NCBI GenBank assembly: GCA_046727955.1
Contig: JBKPDO010000052.1
Span: 1 to 11,157 of the forward strand
Source: DASVXQ01 sp046727955
GTDB taxonomy: Bacteria; Actinomycetota; CALGFH01
Reading direction: 5' to 3'
DNA: 11,157 nucleotides
A model generated the notes under the pieces. The model searched no databases. It was not told the DNA's origin and saw only the letters and a list, made by a program, of their open reading frames with translations. The position numbers and the translations under genes are program-made. Positions 1 to 6,494 of the stretch are shown piece after piece (positions within the stretch are counted from its first letter, which is position 1; each line of letters begins with the position of its first letter).

Positions 1-1
1 A

Positions 2-298
2 TTGCTCGGGCACAACGGGTTTGTCGGCGTCAAGACCGGCTCGGACGACGCGGCCGGCGGCTGCTTCGCCTTCCGGGCCATCCGCTGGATCGACGGCAAG
101 CGGACGACGATCACCGGGGTCGTGTTGGGCCAGCCCGGCCACGACCAGATCGCGGCGGGTCTCGAGGCCGCCGACGCCATGGTCGACCGCATCGCCGGTC
201 ATCGGGCTACGCCAGATCTAGGGCAGCGAACCTTGCCACCACTGACTGCGCCCGGAAGCCATCGATCACCGCTGCCCGCCCGTGTGCGCCGACCCTAG
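2..298 (+). CDS. D-alanyl-D-alanine carboxypeptidase (penicillin-binding protein family), C-terminal part only
   Basis: This reading frame is already open at the left edge, so only the end of the protein is present. It contains HNGFVGVKTGSDDAAGGC, where the KTG triad (Lys at 32-34) is the third conserved active-site motif of serine D-Ala-D-Ala carboxypeptidases of the peptidase S11 / beta-lactamase fold. The SxxK and SxN motifs would lie upstream, outside the window. The stretch after KTG (ITGVVLGQPGHDQ) matches the expected beta-strand in which the enzyme family often has VVLG. Such enzymes trim the terminal D-Ala from peptidoglycan stem peptides outside the membrane. The last ~30 residues are low in recognisable structure and end at a TAG at 296-298; no C-terminal anchor is visible. 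The assignment to the family is firm, but the exact subfamily cannot be judged from this fragment. Confidence 0.8.
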   Translation: MLGHNGFVGVKTGSDDAAGGCFAFRAIRWIDGKRTTITGVVLGQPGHDQIAAGLEAADAMVDRIAGHRATPDLGQRTLPPLTAPGSHRSPLPARVRRP

Positions 299-380
299 AC
301 CGGTCCAGGGATGCAGCAGTGACTAGCACGCACGGCAGAGGGCCGTTGTCAACGCAAATCACCATACGCGGGGAGAAACC

Positions 381-923
381 ATGAGTAGAACACTGTGGCC
401 CCTGGCCACTCTTGCCATGCTCGCCGTGATCGTCGCGGGCTGTGGGAACGGATCTGCCGGCACCGGCAGCGGTGGCAACAGCACCGCCGCCAGTCACAAC
501 AGCACTGCCACCCGTGAGAAGGCGGTGAAGTTCGCCGAGTGTATGCGCGCCAACGGTGTCAGCGCGTTCCCGGACCCGAACGCGTCGGGCGAGTTGACGA
601 TCGATGCGGTAGCGAACGGCTCGTCGCTGGACACGAGCACAGCGGCGTTCAAGCAGGCCACCAGCGCGTGCAAGGACCTGGAGCCACCGGGGTTCACGGG
701 CGGCAAGGTGACGCCCCAGCAGAGGACGGCGCGCCTCGAGTTCGCCCAGTGCATGCGCGACAACGGCGTGAAGGACTTCCCGGACCCCACCCCAAATGGG
801 CCCCTCGTCGACACGAATCGAATCCCATCCGCCGCACGGAACGGTGGTCTGAGCATTCTCAACGCCGCGATGCACAAGTGCAGCGCTATCTACTCAGGCG
901 AGCTGGGGCTGCGGGGCCAGTGA
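381..923 (+). CDS. Small secreted lipoprotein with duplicated Cys motif, function unknown
   Basis: The 180-residue product starts at an ATG preceded by GGGGAG four bases upstream. Residues 1-20 form a signal peptide ending in a lipobox (VAGC, Cys21), so it should be a lipid-anchored extracellular protein. A Gly/Ser/Thr/Asn-rich linker (22-45) follows. The mature part is an internal duplication: FAECMRANGVSAFPDP at 51-66 and FAQCMRDNGVKDFPDP at 121-136. Each copy's Cys is followed exactly 43 residues later by another Cys (54/97 and 124/167), which suggests two similar folded units, perhaps each with a disulphide. Small lipoproteins of this type are commonly found beside efflux adaptor and ABC transporter genes in actinobacteria, and here the stop overlaps the start of such an adaptor (TGATG at 921-925), so the two are translationally coupled. 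No enzymatic motif is seen. The role in transport is inferred from context only. Confidence 0.85.
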   Translation: MSRTLWPLATLAMLAVIVAGCGNGSAGTGSGGNSTAASHNSTATREKAVKFAECMRANGVSAFPDPNASGELTIDAVANGSSLDTSTAAFKQATSACKDLEPPGFTGGKVTPQQRTARLEFAQCMRDNGVKDFPDPTPNGPLVDTNRIPSAARNGGLSILNAAMHKCSAIYSGELGLRGQ

Positions 924-1747
924 TGCGGAAGCGTTGGGCGCTGGCCGGAGCGGCTGTCCTGGTTGCCGTAGCTGCCACCGGCGGTGTGGTCGCCATGTCC
1001 AGCGCGAAGCCGGCGACCGGGGCCGCACAGGAGCCGCCGGTGAACACCGCGAAGGTGGAGAAGGGGAGGCTCTCGGACATGGTCTCCCAGTATGGGATCC
1101 TGACCTATCGGGCGCGGTCGGACGGCTCGCCGTTCTCCGTGGTCAACCAGGCCCGCGGGGTGTACACCGAGCTGCCCGAGGCCGGCGACCAGGTCGACTG
1201 CGGCGACGTGCTGTATCGGGTGGACGACAAGCCGGTGCTGCTGCTGTGCGGCTCGACGCCGGCGTACCGGTCGCTGTCGCAGGGCGACAGCGGACCGGAC
1301 GTCAGCGAGCTCAACGCCAACCTGGTGCACCTCGGCCCTCCCATAGTTTCCAGCGCAAAACCAACGATTACAGCCGATCGCTGGTCCTGGTGGGCGCGGG
1401 ATTGGGTGGTGCGTCCGGCTCTGGTGCACCTGTGGGGATTCGCGTACCGTGCCGCAACTTCGATGGCGGCCGAGCTGAGGCGGACCCGGTGGCGACCGGT
1501 GACGCGTTCTCCGAATACGATCGGAGGAGATCCAGATACCCGGCGGTCGTGTACGCCAGGTCCCGGTCGAAGCGGGGGAAGACGGCCGGCCCGAACCGGC
1601 CGAGTGGTCCAGTTCGTCCTGTCGTGCGCAACCGCGGCGGCGGCAACCGCGCAACCGCACCCCGCCAGATGGCGTGTCTGGGTAGGTCCCAGCGCTGTAG
1701 CGGCCTGCGCCTTGATGAAGAAGTCCTCGTCGCCACCGGCCACGTGA
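923..1747 (+). pseudogene. Efflux periplasmic adaptor (HlyD/peptidoglycan-binding type), 3'-truncated
   Basis: The ATG at 923 overlaps the previous stop. The product has an N-terminal membrane anchor (about residues 5-24), then the typical adaptor pattern: VEKGRLSDMVSQYGILTYRA, a biotinyl-lipoyl-like segment (VYTELPEAGDQVDCGDVLYR), VDDKPVLLLCG, and the start of a peptidoglycan-binding-like segment (YRSLSQGDSGPDVSELNANL). Family members run to about 350-450 residues and feed an ABC or MacB-like exporter. Here recognisable sequence stops at about 1340, within the peptidoglycan-binding-like part. The frame stays open to TGA at 1745-1747, but the extra ~135 residues are low-complexity Arg/Pro/Thr-rich sequence lying across a different decayed gene on the other strand. 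The gene is therefore cut by a junction, and its exporter partners are missing. An intact but divergent protein is unlikely. Confidence 0.75.
1341..1515. other. Junction segment with no recognisable gene
   Basis: This stretch separates the last recognisable codon of the adaptor from the last recognisable codon of the reverse-strand methyltransferase remnant. It begins with a locally more AT-rich run (about 1340-1380) and matches neither neighbour's family in any frame that I can read. No inverted terminal repeats, transposase remnant or target duplication could be identified. It may be the scar of a deletion or insertion that joined unrelated segments. Confidence 0.4.
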
Positions 1748-2160
1748 TGGGTCGCGACCGTGGCCAGCGTCCTGCCCGGCCGCAGCGCCGCGGCCGACTT
1801 GGCGACCCGCACCGCCGGGGTCCAGCCAGTGCCACGCCGTCGCCGCGACGACCACCGAACGGCTCGGGCGGCAGCGGCCAGTCTTCGAACGCGGCCACGG
1901 CCACCTCGACCGCGAGGAAGCGGGCCAGGTTGCGCCGGGCGACCGCCGCCAGGGCCGCGCCGAGCTCGACCGCGACGATCCGGCAGCCCGCTCGGCCAAC
2001 GACACGGTGGCCTGCCCGGTCCGCAACCGATCTCCAGCACCCGGCAGCCCGGGCCGACAGCAGCCACCCTAGCGAGCTCGTCGGACAGCGCGGGCGGGTA
2101 GCCCGGCCGCGCACGGTCGTAGAGCTCGGCCGCCTGGTTGAACCTCCCGCGCGGCCGCGC
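1513..2160 (-). pseudogene. Class I SAM-dependent methyltransferase, decayed by multiple frameshifts
   Basis: Read on the reverse strand, pieces of one methyltransferase appear in three alternating frames. From the start they are: FNQAAELYDRARPGYPPAL and RVLEIGCGPG (motif I, SAM binding, near 2020-2050); QATVSLAER after a 1-base loss; CRIVAVELG plus FEDWPLPPEPFG after another shift; VVAATAWHWLDP; then AVRVAKSAAALRPG after a further shift; and lastly VFPRFDRDLAYTTAGYLDLLRSYSEN near 1515-1600. At least four indels are needed to join these, no good start codon with a ribosome site exists in the first frame (TAG lies upstream at 2188-2190), and the usual C-terminal end is missing. It lies downstream of, and on the same strand as, the padR gene and could once have been co-transcribed with it. 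The family assignment is firm; the substrate is unknown. Confidence 0.75.
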
Positions 2161-2174
2161 ACGGCCGGCCCCGC

Positions 2175-2951
2175 TTATGCTGGCAGGCTACCCGGTCGAC
2201 CCTTGCCGTGCGCCCCTGCGTGCCCGCTGGGTGGGCCCTCGGTGGCAGCCCGCCCGGTGGCGGCCCGCTCCGGATCCGCTTCCGGATCCTCGGTCAGCTG
2301 ATCGCCGAGCAGCTGATCGCCGAGCAGCTGATCGCCTTGCCGCAGCAGCTCTTCGAGGATCCGCCGGGTGCCGTCGGTGAGGCCGAGGTCGCTGGTGGTC
2401 GGCCAGCTGGCCACCTCGCGGCGCGCCAGGGCGATCCAGTCGCGCAAAAGGAGCAGGAAGTCGGCGTAGAAGCGGGCGAACAGCATGATGAGGTGCAGTC
2501 GCTGGGGGAAGGGTCCGCCGTCGGCCTGGTAGCCGCGGACCTGTTGGATGCCGTCGTGCAGCAGCTGCTGGACCTGCCGGCTGGTGGTGTCCAGGGCGGC
2601 GAGCAGGTCCTGCTTGCTGCCCTGGTCGGCGTAGATCAGCCGCTGTAGGGCCTCGAACTGGAGCTGGGGCGGTACGGGCGGCGTCGCCAGATGGCGGCGC
2701 AGGGCGTCGCGCCCCGCCGGGGTGATCTCGTAGATGGTGCGGCTGCGTCGGCCCACCTGCTCGCGGCGCATCCGGACCAGCCCCGCGGCCGCTAGGCGCT
2801 TGGGCTCGGCATACAGGTTCCGCTCGGAGGCGGGCTGGATGTAGCGCAGGCTGCGGTGGATCTGCTGGGTGAGTTCGTAGGCGCTCCACGGGCGCAACGC
2901 CAGCAGCCCGAGGATCGAGAAGCCGGTGGTGGACGGTCGTGGGCGAGACAC
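2175..2951 (-). CDS. PadR-family transcriptional regulator
   Basis: The product has 258 residues from a GTG at 2951. Residues ~11-90 are a winged helix-turn-helix of PadR type: FSILGLLALRPWSAYEL, the recognition region ASERNLYAEPKRLAAAGLV (41-59) and the wing RTIYEITPAGRDALRRHL. Residues ~95-195 are a mostly helical dimerisation and ligand region like the C-terminal domain of PadR/AphA-type regulators. The final ~60 residues are an extension beyond the usual ~180-200 residues, made partly by a 15-bp tandem repeat (GDQLL units) and then a Gly/Pro/Arg-rich tail. PadR proteins typically repress a neighbouring detoxification or catabolic operon until a small aromatic or drug-like ligand binds. 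The gene diverges from the enzyme cassette, and two matching palindromes lie in the shared promoter region, so it most likely represses both itself and the cassette. The start is unusual: AAGGG directly abuts the GTG, so initiation may rely on a short or leaderless transcript. Confidence 0.88.
   Translation of the reverse strand: MSRPRPSTTGFSILGLLALRPWSAYELTQQIHRSLRYIQPASERNLYAEPKRLAAAGLVRMRREQVGRRSRTIYEITPAGRDALRRHLATPPVPPQLQFEALQRLIYADQGSKQDLLAALDTTSRQVQQLLHDGIQQVRGYQADGGPFPQRLHLIMLFARFYADFLLLLRDWIALARREVASWPTTSDLGLTDGTRRILEELLRQGDQLLGDQLLGDQLTEDPEADPERAATGRAATEGPPSGHAGAHGKGRPGSLPA
2295..2339. repeat. Three tandem 15-bp repeats in the padR 3' end
   Basis: The unit CAGCTGATCGCCGAG occurs at 2295-2309 and 2310-2324, with a third copy at 2325-2339 that differs only in its last three bases (TTG for GAG). 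Being a multiple of three, it adds GDQLL-like units in frame to the tail of the regulator and could vary in copy number by slippage. Confidence 0.9.
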
Positions 2952-2954
2952 CCC

Positions 2955-2982
2955 TTGACTTTACTGCACCGTGCAGTATCCT
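2955..2982 (+). promoter_or_regulatory. Promoter of the enzyme cassette
   Basis: A -35-like TTGACT (2955-2960) and a -10-like TATCCT (2977-2982) are separated by 16 bp, a good match to a vegetative sigma-70-type promoter. Transcription would start near 2989 and run into the ATG at 3035 behind GGAGG. The whole spacer is occupied by operator copy 1, an arrangement in which bound repressor would block RNA polymerase. Read by eye only; the start site is inferred. Confidence 0.65.
2962..2978. promoter_or_regulatory. Operator-like palindrome, copy 1
   Basis: TACTGCACCGTGCAGTA has perfect 8-bp arms around a single central base. It lies between the -35 and -10 boxes of the forward promoter and overlaps the -10 box of the proposed reverse promoter. 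The right half (GTGCAGTA) is repeated exactly in copy 2. It is the likely binding site for the divergent PadR protein. Confidence 0.75.
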
Positions 2983-3003
2983 GCCAGCATCCTCTACTGA
3001 AAA
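2975..3003 (-). promoter_or_regulatory. Possible promoter of padR
   Basis: On the reverse strand, TTTTCA (complement of 2998-3003) and GATACT (complement of 2975-2980) are separated by 17 bp and each match four of six consensus bases. A start near 2969 would leave a leader of under 20 bases before the GTG at 2951, consistent with the weak ribosome site. Each box overlaps one of the two palindromes, so autorepression is plausible. This is the weaker of the two promoter calls. Confidence 0.4.
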
Positions 3004-3014
3004 GTGCAGTAGAG
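2992..3014. promoter_or_regulatory. Operator-like palindrome, copy 2
   Basis: The 17-bp core at 2995-3011 reads TACTGAAAAGTGCAGTA and matches copy 1 except for the four bases after TACTG. The outer arms extend the inverted repeat to CTCTACTG / CAGTAGAG (8-bp perfect arms, 7-bp centre). Its centre lies 33 bp from that of copy 1, about three helical turns, so two repressor dimers would sit on the same face of the DNA. It lies downstream of the predicted cassette transcription start. Confidence 0.7.
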
Positions 3015-3034
3015 CGGGTTGCTCGGAGGCCGCC

Positions 3035-3868
3035 ATGAACACGCTGGATCCATCCCAACCCCTGGTCAGCGCGGCAGCCATCCCGCTGGACTTGCCCGCC
3101 ACCCGCGCCGCCCTGGAGGTGGTGGCGCGGCGGCTGATCGGGCTGCTGGAGGCGGTCCCCGACCCGCAGGCGCCCACCCGCGGCCTTGCGTGGACGCTGG
3201 GCGAGACCAGCCTGCACGTCGCCGGCGGGCCGGCGCTGTACGCCGACTTCGCGCGCGGACGGGAGCTCCCGGAGCCGACCATCGACCTGGGGCCGGTCTT
3301 CACCCGGCGCATGGCCGCCCTGCCCGAGCGAGCGCCCCGCGTGCTGGCGCGGCGGCTGGACGCCAACACGCACCGCTACCTGGCCGAGACCGCCGAGCTG
3401 CCCGCCACCCACCCGGTCCCCTTCTTCGGCGGGGTGACCATCGAACTCGCCGCGCAAAGCGCCATCCTGCTGGGCGAGTTCGCGGTGCACGGCCACGACA
3501 TCGCCCGCTCCATTGGGTGTGCCTGGCCGATCGACCCGGCCCACGCCCGCTTGATCATCGCGGCGCTCACCGCCCTGCTGCCCCGCTACGTCGATCGGGC
3601 GAACACGGGCGGGCTCACCGCCACCTACCAGGTCCGCCTGCGCGGCGGCCCGAGCTTCCAGGTCCGCTTCCACGGCGGCACCGCCGCGGTGGGGCCGCCA
3701 CAGCCAGGGGCGGCCGACTGCCGGCTCACCGCCGACCCGGTGACCTTCCTGCTGGTGGCCTACGGGCGGCGCTCGCAGTGGCCGGGGATCCTCCGGGGCC
3801 AGCTGCTGGCCTGGGGCCGCAGACCCTGGCTGGGCCCGCGGTTCCAGCGCCTGTTCGTGCGGCCTTGA
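3035..3868 (+). CDS. Mycothiol-dependent maleylpyruvate isomerase-family protein (MDMPI N-terminal + SCP2-like C-terminal)
   Basis: The product has 277 residues. I chose ATG 3035 because GGAGG sits five bases upstream; the longer open frame begins upstream of the promoter. Residues ~20-160 form a DinB-like four-helix bundle of the MDMPI type. His61 (in WTLGETSLHVAG), Glu148 and His152 (GEFAVHGHDIARS) reproduce the H...E-x3-H metal-site spacing of mycothiol-dependent maleylpyruvate isomerase. Residues ~195-277 look like a small SCP2/sterol-carrier-type domain, ending in GILRGQLLAWGRRPWLGPRF. Family members use mycothiol, the actinobacterial thiol, for isomerisation or conjugation chemistry on small electrophiles in the cytoplasm. 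It is the first gene of the cassette, behind the PadR-type promoter, with 29 bp to the next start. The fold assignment is firm, but true maleylpyruvate isomerase activity is not implied, since no gentisate pathway genes are seen. Confidence 0.82.
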   Translation: MNTLDPSQPLVSAAAIPLDLPATRAALEVVARRLIGLLEAVPDPQAPTRGLAWTLGETSLHVAGGPALYADFARGRELPEPTIDLGPVFTRRMAALPERAPRVLARRLDANTHRYLAETAELPATHPVPFFGGVTIELAAQSAILLGEFAVHGHDIARSIGCAWPIDPAHARLIIAALTALLPRYVDRANTGGLTATYQVRLRGGPSFQVRFHGGTAAVGPPQPGAADCRLTADPVTFLLVAYGRRSQWPGILRGQLLAWGRRPWLGPRFQRLFVRP

Positions 3869-3897
3869 CCAGCGGAGCCCACAGGGAGGGCGCCACC

Positions 3898-4107
3898 ATG
3901 GTCACCATCGTCACCTGCCCCGACCCGACCTGCCGCGCCCCGGCCCGCATCGTCGACCGCTGGACCTGGCCCTCCACCGACGGGCCGGTCGAGCACGTCA
4001 AGTGTGGCTGCGAGCGGGGCCACTGGTTCACGCCCCTGGTCGACTCGCTCGACCTGCGACCGGCGCCCACCGCACGAGGCAGCCCACTGCCGTCAGAAGG
4101 TGCACGG
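3898..4107 (+). CDS. Zinc-ribbon-like mini-protein or N-terminal module, copy 1
   Basis: ATG 3898 has GGGAGGG seven bases upstream. The first ~55 residues carry CPDPTC (Cys7, Cys12), then DRWTWPSTDGPVEHVK, then C-G-C-E-R-G-H-W-F with Cys36, Cys38 and His42. Comparison with the second copy in this window, where Cys36 is replaced but Cys7, Cys12, Cys38 and His42 are kept, points to a C-x4-C...C-x3-H zinc site. It recalls small uncharacterised actinobacterial proteins of ~60-70 residues. There is no stop codon before the downstream monooxygenase start at 4108, so this frame continues without a break to 5496. Either the two form one 532-residue fused protein, or the monooxygenase is also started internally at its own ribosome site. 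The 210 bp given here is the module only, not an independent stop-bounded gene. Function unknown. Confidence 0.6.
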
Positions 4108-5496
4108 ATGCAACCGATCGGGGAGCACGCCGTCGTGCTCGGCGCGAGCATGGCGGGCCTGGCCGTGGCGCGGGTCCTGGCCGACGCCTACGAGCGGGTC
4201 ACGGTGCTGGAGCGCGACGCGCTCCCTGGGGCCGCCGCCCACCGCAGGGGCGTCCCCCAAAGCCACCACGCCCACGCGCTGCTGGCCGGCGGCAGGGTCG
4301 CGCTGGAGGAGCTGTTCCCGGGCCTGACCGACGAGCTGGTCGCCAGCGGCGCCGTGTCGGGCGACCTTCAGGCCGAGACCCGCTGGTACAACCATGGGCT
4401 GCGGCTGTGCCAAGGGCCGAGCGACCTGCGGGCCGTGGCGGTGAGCCGACCCCTGCTGGAGGGCTGCGTCCGGGAGCGGGTGCGGGCGCTGCGCAACGTC
4501 CGGGTCGTCGACCGCTGCGAGGTCGCCGGGCTGGTCGGGACGCCCGACGGTCGGCGCGTGCGCGGTGTCCGGGTGATCCGGCGCGCCGACGGCGGCGCCG
4601 AGGAGGTGATCGAGGCTGACCTGGTCGTCGACGCCACCGGCCGGGGCTCGCGCAGCCCGGTCTGGCTGGAGGAGCTCGGCTACCCGCGGCCCGCCGAGGA
4701 CAAGGTGCGCATCGGCGTCGCCTACGCCAGCCGGGTCTACCGGCGCCGCCGCGACCACGTCGACGGCGACCGGGCCGTGGTGGTGGCCGCCACCGTGGAT
4801 CGGCCGCGCGGCGCCGCCATGCTGTCCATGGAAGGCGACCGCTGGCTAGTGACGCTCTTCGGGTACCTCGGCCAGCGGCCGCCGACCGATCCAGACGGCT
4901 TCGTCGCCTTCGCGGCCACCCTACCCGTGCCCGACGTCTTCGCGGTGATCTCCGACGCCGAGCCGCTCGGCGATGTGCTGCCCGCCCGCTACCCGGCCAG
5001 CGTGCGACGGCGCTACGAGCGGCTGCGCCGCTTCCCGGGCGGCTACCTGGTGACCGGGGACGCGGTCTGCGGCTTCAACCCGGTCTACGGGCAGGGCATG
5101 TCGGTGGCCGCGCTGGAGGCGCTGGCCCTGCGGGAGTGCCTGCGTGCCGGCCCGGCCGGGCTCGCCGCGCGCTTCTTCGCCAAGGTGGCCCGCATCGTCG
5201 ACATCCCCTGGGGCATCGCGGTCGGCTCCGACCTGCGCTTCCCCGGGGTCCAAGGCGCCCGCACGGCCAAGGTCCGGCTTGTCAACGCCTACCTGGCCCG
5301 GTTCCACGTGGCCGCGGCGGCCGATGCGGTCCTCGGGCGGGCCTTTCTGCGGGTGGTCAACCTCATGGACCGCCCCGAGGGCCTGCTGCGCCCGGCGATC
5401 GCCGTGCGCGTGCTGCGCGGCTTCCTGCGGCGCGCCGCCACGCGGCCAGGCGGCTGGCGGCCCGCGTCGCGTACCCGGCAGGAGGAGGCGGCCTGA
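4108..5496 (+). CDS. FAD-dependent monooxygenase / oxidoreductase
   Basis: From ATG 4108 (AGAAGG seven bases upstream) the product has 462 residues, a normal length for the group A flavoprotein hydroxylase fold. Residues 8-36 form a Rossmann dinucleotide site (AVVLGASMAGLAVARVLAD, then VTVLERD with Glu35 for the ribose). DATGRGSRSP at 175-184 and GDAVCGFNPVYGQGMS at 317-332 are the further FAD-contact motifs of this superfamily, and RRGVPQSHHAHALLAGG (47-62) is typical of the actinobacterial branch. These enzymes use NAD(P)H and oxygen to hydroxylate or epoxidise small organic molecules. The frame is open upstream to 3898, so the protein may carry the zinc-ribbon-like module as an N-terminal extension. 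The stop overlaps the next ATG (TGATG, 5494-5498), which indicates translational coupling with the hydrolase. The substrate cannot be predicted. Confidence 0.87.
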   Translation: MQPIGEHAVVLGASMAGLAVARVLADAYERVTVLERDALPGAAAHRRGVPQSHHAHALLAGGRVALEELFPGLTDELVASGAVSGDLQAETRWYNHGLRLCQGPSDLRAVAVSRPLLEGCVRERVRALRNVRVVDRCEVAGLVGTPDGRRVRGVRVIRRADGGAEEVIEADLVVDATGRGSRSPVWLEELGYPRPAEDKVRIGVAYASRVYRRRRDHVDGDRAVVVAATVDRPRGAAMLSMEGDRWLVTLFGYLGQRPPTDPDGFVAFAATLPVPDVFAVISDAEPLGDVLPARYPASVRRRYERLRRFPGGYLVTGDAVCGFNPVYGQGMSVAALEALALRECLRAGPAGLAARFFAKVARIVDIPWGIAVGSDLRFPGVQGARTAKVRLVNAYLARFHVAAAADAVLGRAFLRVVNLMDRPEGLLRPAIAVRVLRGFLRRAATRPGGWRPASRTRQEEAA

Positions 5497-6264
5497 TGCC
5501 CGCGACCCTGACCGAGACCATCCTGACCGTTGACGGCATCCGCGCACCCATGCTCCAGGCCGGGCCGCCGGATGCAGACGAGGCAGTCGTGTTCGTCCAC
5601 GGCAACCCTGGCTCCAGCCAGGACTGGGTCCGGCTGGTCGAGCGGGTCGGGCGGCTCGCCCGCGCCGTCGCCTGGGACCACCCGGGGTTCGGGCGGGCCG
5701 ACAAGCCGGCCGGCTTCGCCTACAGCGTGGAGGGCTACGCCGCCCACCTGGGCCGCTGCCTGGACGTGCTCGGCGTCACCCGGGCGCACCTGGTCCTGCA
5801 CGACTTCGGTGGGCCCTGGGGCCTGGCCTGGGCGGCCGCCCACCCCGCCGCCTTCGCCAGCGCGACGCTGATCAACATCGGCGTCCTGCCCCGGCTACCG
5901 CTGGCACTACCTCGCCCGGATCTGGCGCACGCCGGTGCTTGGCGAGCTGTTCAACGCGACCACCACCAGGACCGGGTTCGGGCTGCTGCTGCGCCACGGC
6001 AACCCGCGCAGGCTGCCCAGAGCGTTCGTCGACCGCATGTACGCCGACCTGGACCGCGGCACCAAGCGGGCCATCCTGGCCCTGTACCGGGCCACCGACG
6101 ATCCGGCCGGCGATAGCGTCCGGCTCGGTGCGGCGCTGCGGCCGCTGGACCGTCCGACCCTGGTGATCTGGGGCCGGCACGACCCGGAGCGCAGCGAGCG
6201 GCTGGTGGTCGAGTTCCTCGGTGAGGTCGTCGGTGGCCGACCGCCACGCGCGGCGGCCGGTTGA
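5496..6264 (+). pseudogene. Alpha/beta hydrolase with Asp nucleophile (epoxide hydrolase / haloalkane dehalogenase-like), frameshifted and C-terminally deleted
   Basis: ATG 5496 overlaps the monooxygenase stop and has GGAGGAGG seven bases upstream. The product shows the oxyanion motif FVHGNPGSSQDW (HGNP at 35-38) and the nucleophile elbow LVLHDFGGPWG with Asp103, features of epoxide hydrolases and haloalkane dehalogenases rather than Ser esterases. At the CCCC run 5889-5892 the frame shifts: removing one C joins LINIGVLP to GYRWHYLARIWRTPVLGE and on through TLVIWGRHDP (probable acid Asp229). After that, the expected ~35-residue segment with the catalytic His is missing and the frame ends in an unrelated RPPRAAAG at TGA 6262-6264. 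The repaired protein would be 255 residues against 280-300 in the family. With both a frameshift and a lost catalytic His it is probably inactive, unless the indel is a sequencing error. Confidence 0.78.
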
Positions 6265-6319
6265 CGAGGGATGACCGGCCGCGTTTCGGGTGAAGCTCGA
6301 GGGAGAAAGGAAGGCAGCC

Positions 6320-6494
6320 ATGCCCGAGGTCATCGCCTGCCCCGACCCGACCTGCCGCGCGCCGGCCGGGATCGTGGACGGCTGGCCTGGGGGTCTACCT
6401 CCGGCCCGGTCGAGCACATCAAGACCGGCTGCGGGCGGGGCCACTGGTTCACGCTCACAGTCGACTCGCTCGACCTGCGACCGGCACCCACCGC
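6320..6494 (+). repeat. Direct repeat of 3898-4073
   Basis: These ~175 bp are a diverged duplicate of 3898-4073 (copy 1), in the same orientation about 2.4 kb away. Uninterrupted identical runs of more than 20 bp occur around the CPDPTC codons and around the VDSLDLRPAP codons. The sequences upstream of each start codon differ apart from being purine-rich. Confidence 0.85.

Noticed and set aside
2939..3034. Upstream extension of the MDMPI gene to an ATG at 2939
   Set aside because: That start lies upstream of the promoter and operators and has no ribosome site; ATG 3035 with GGAGG is far better.
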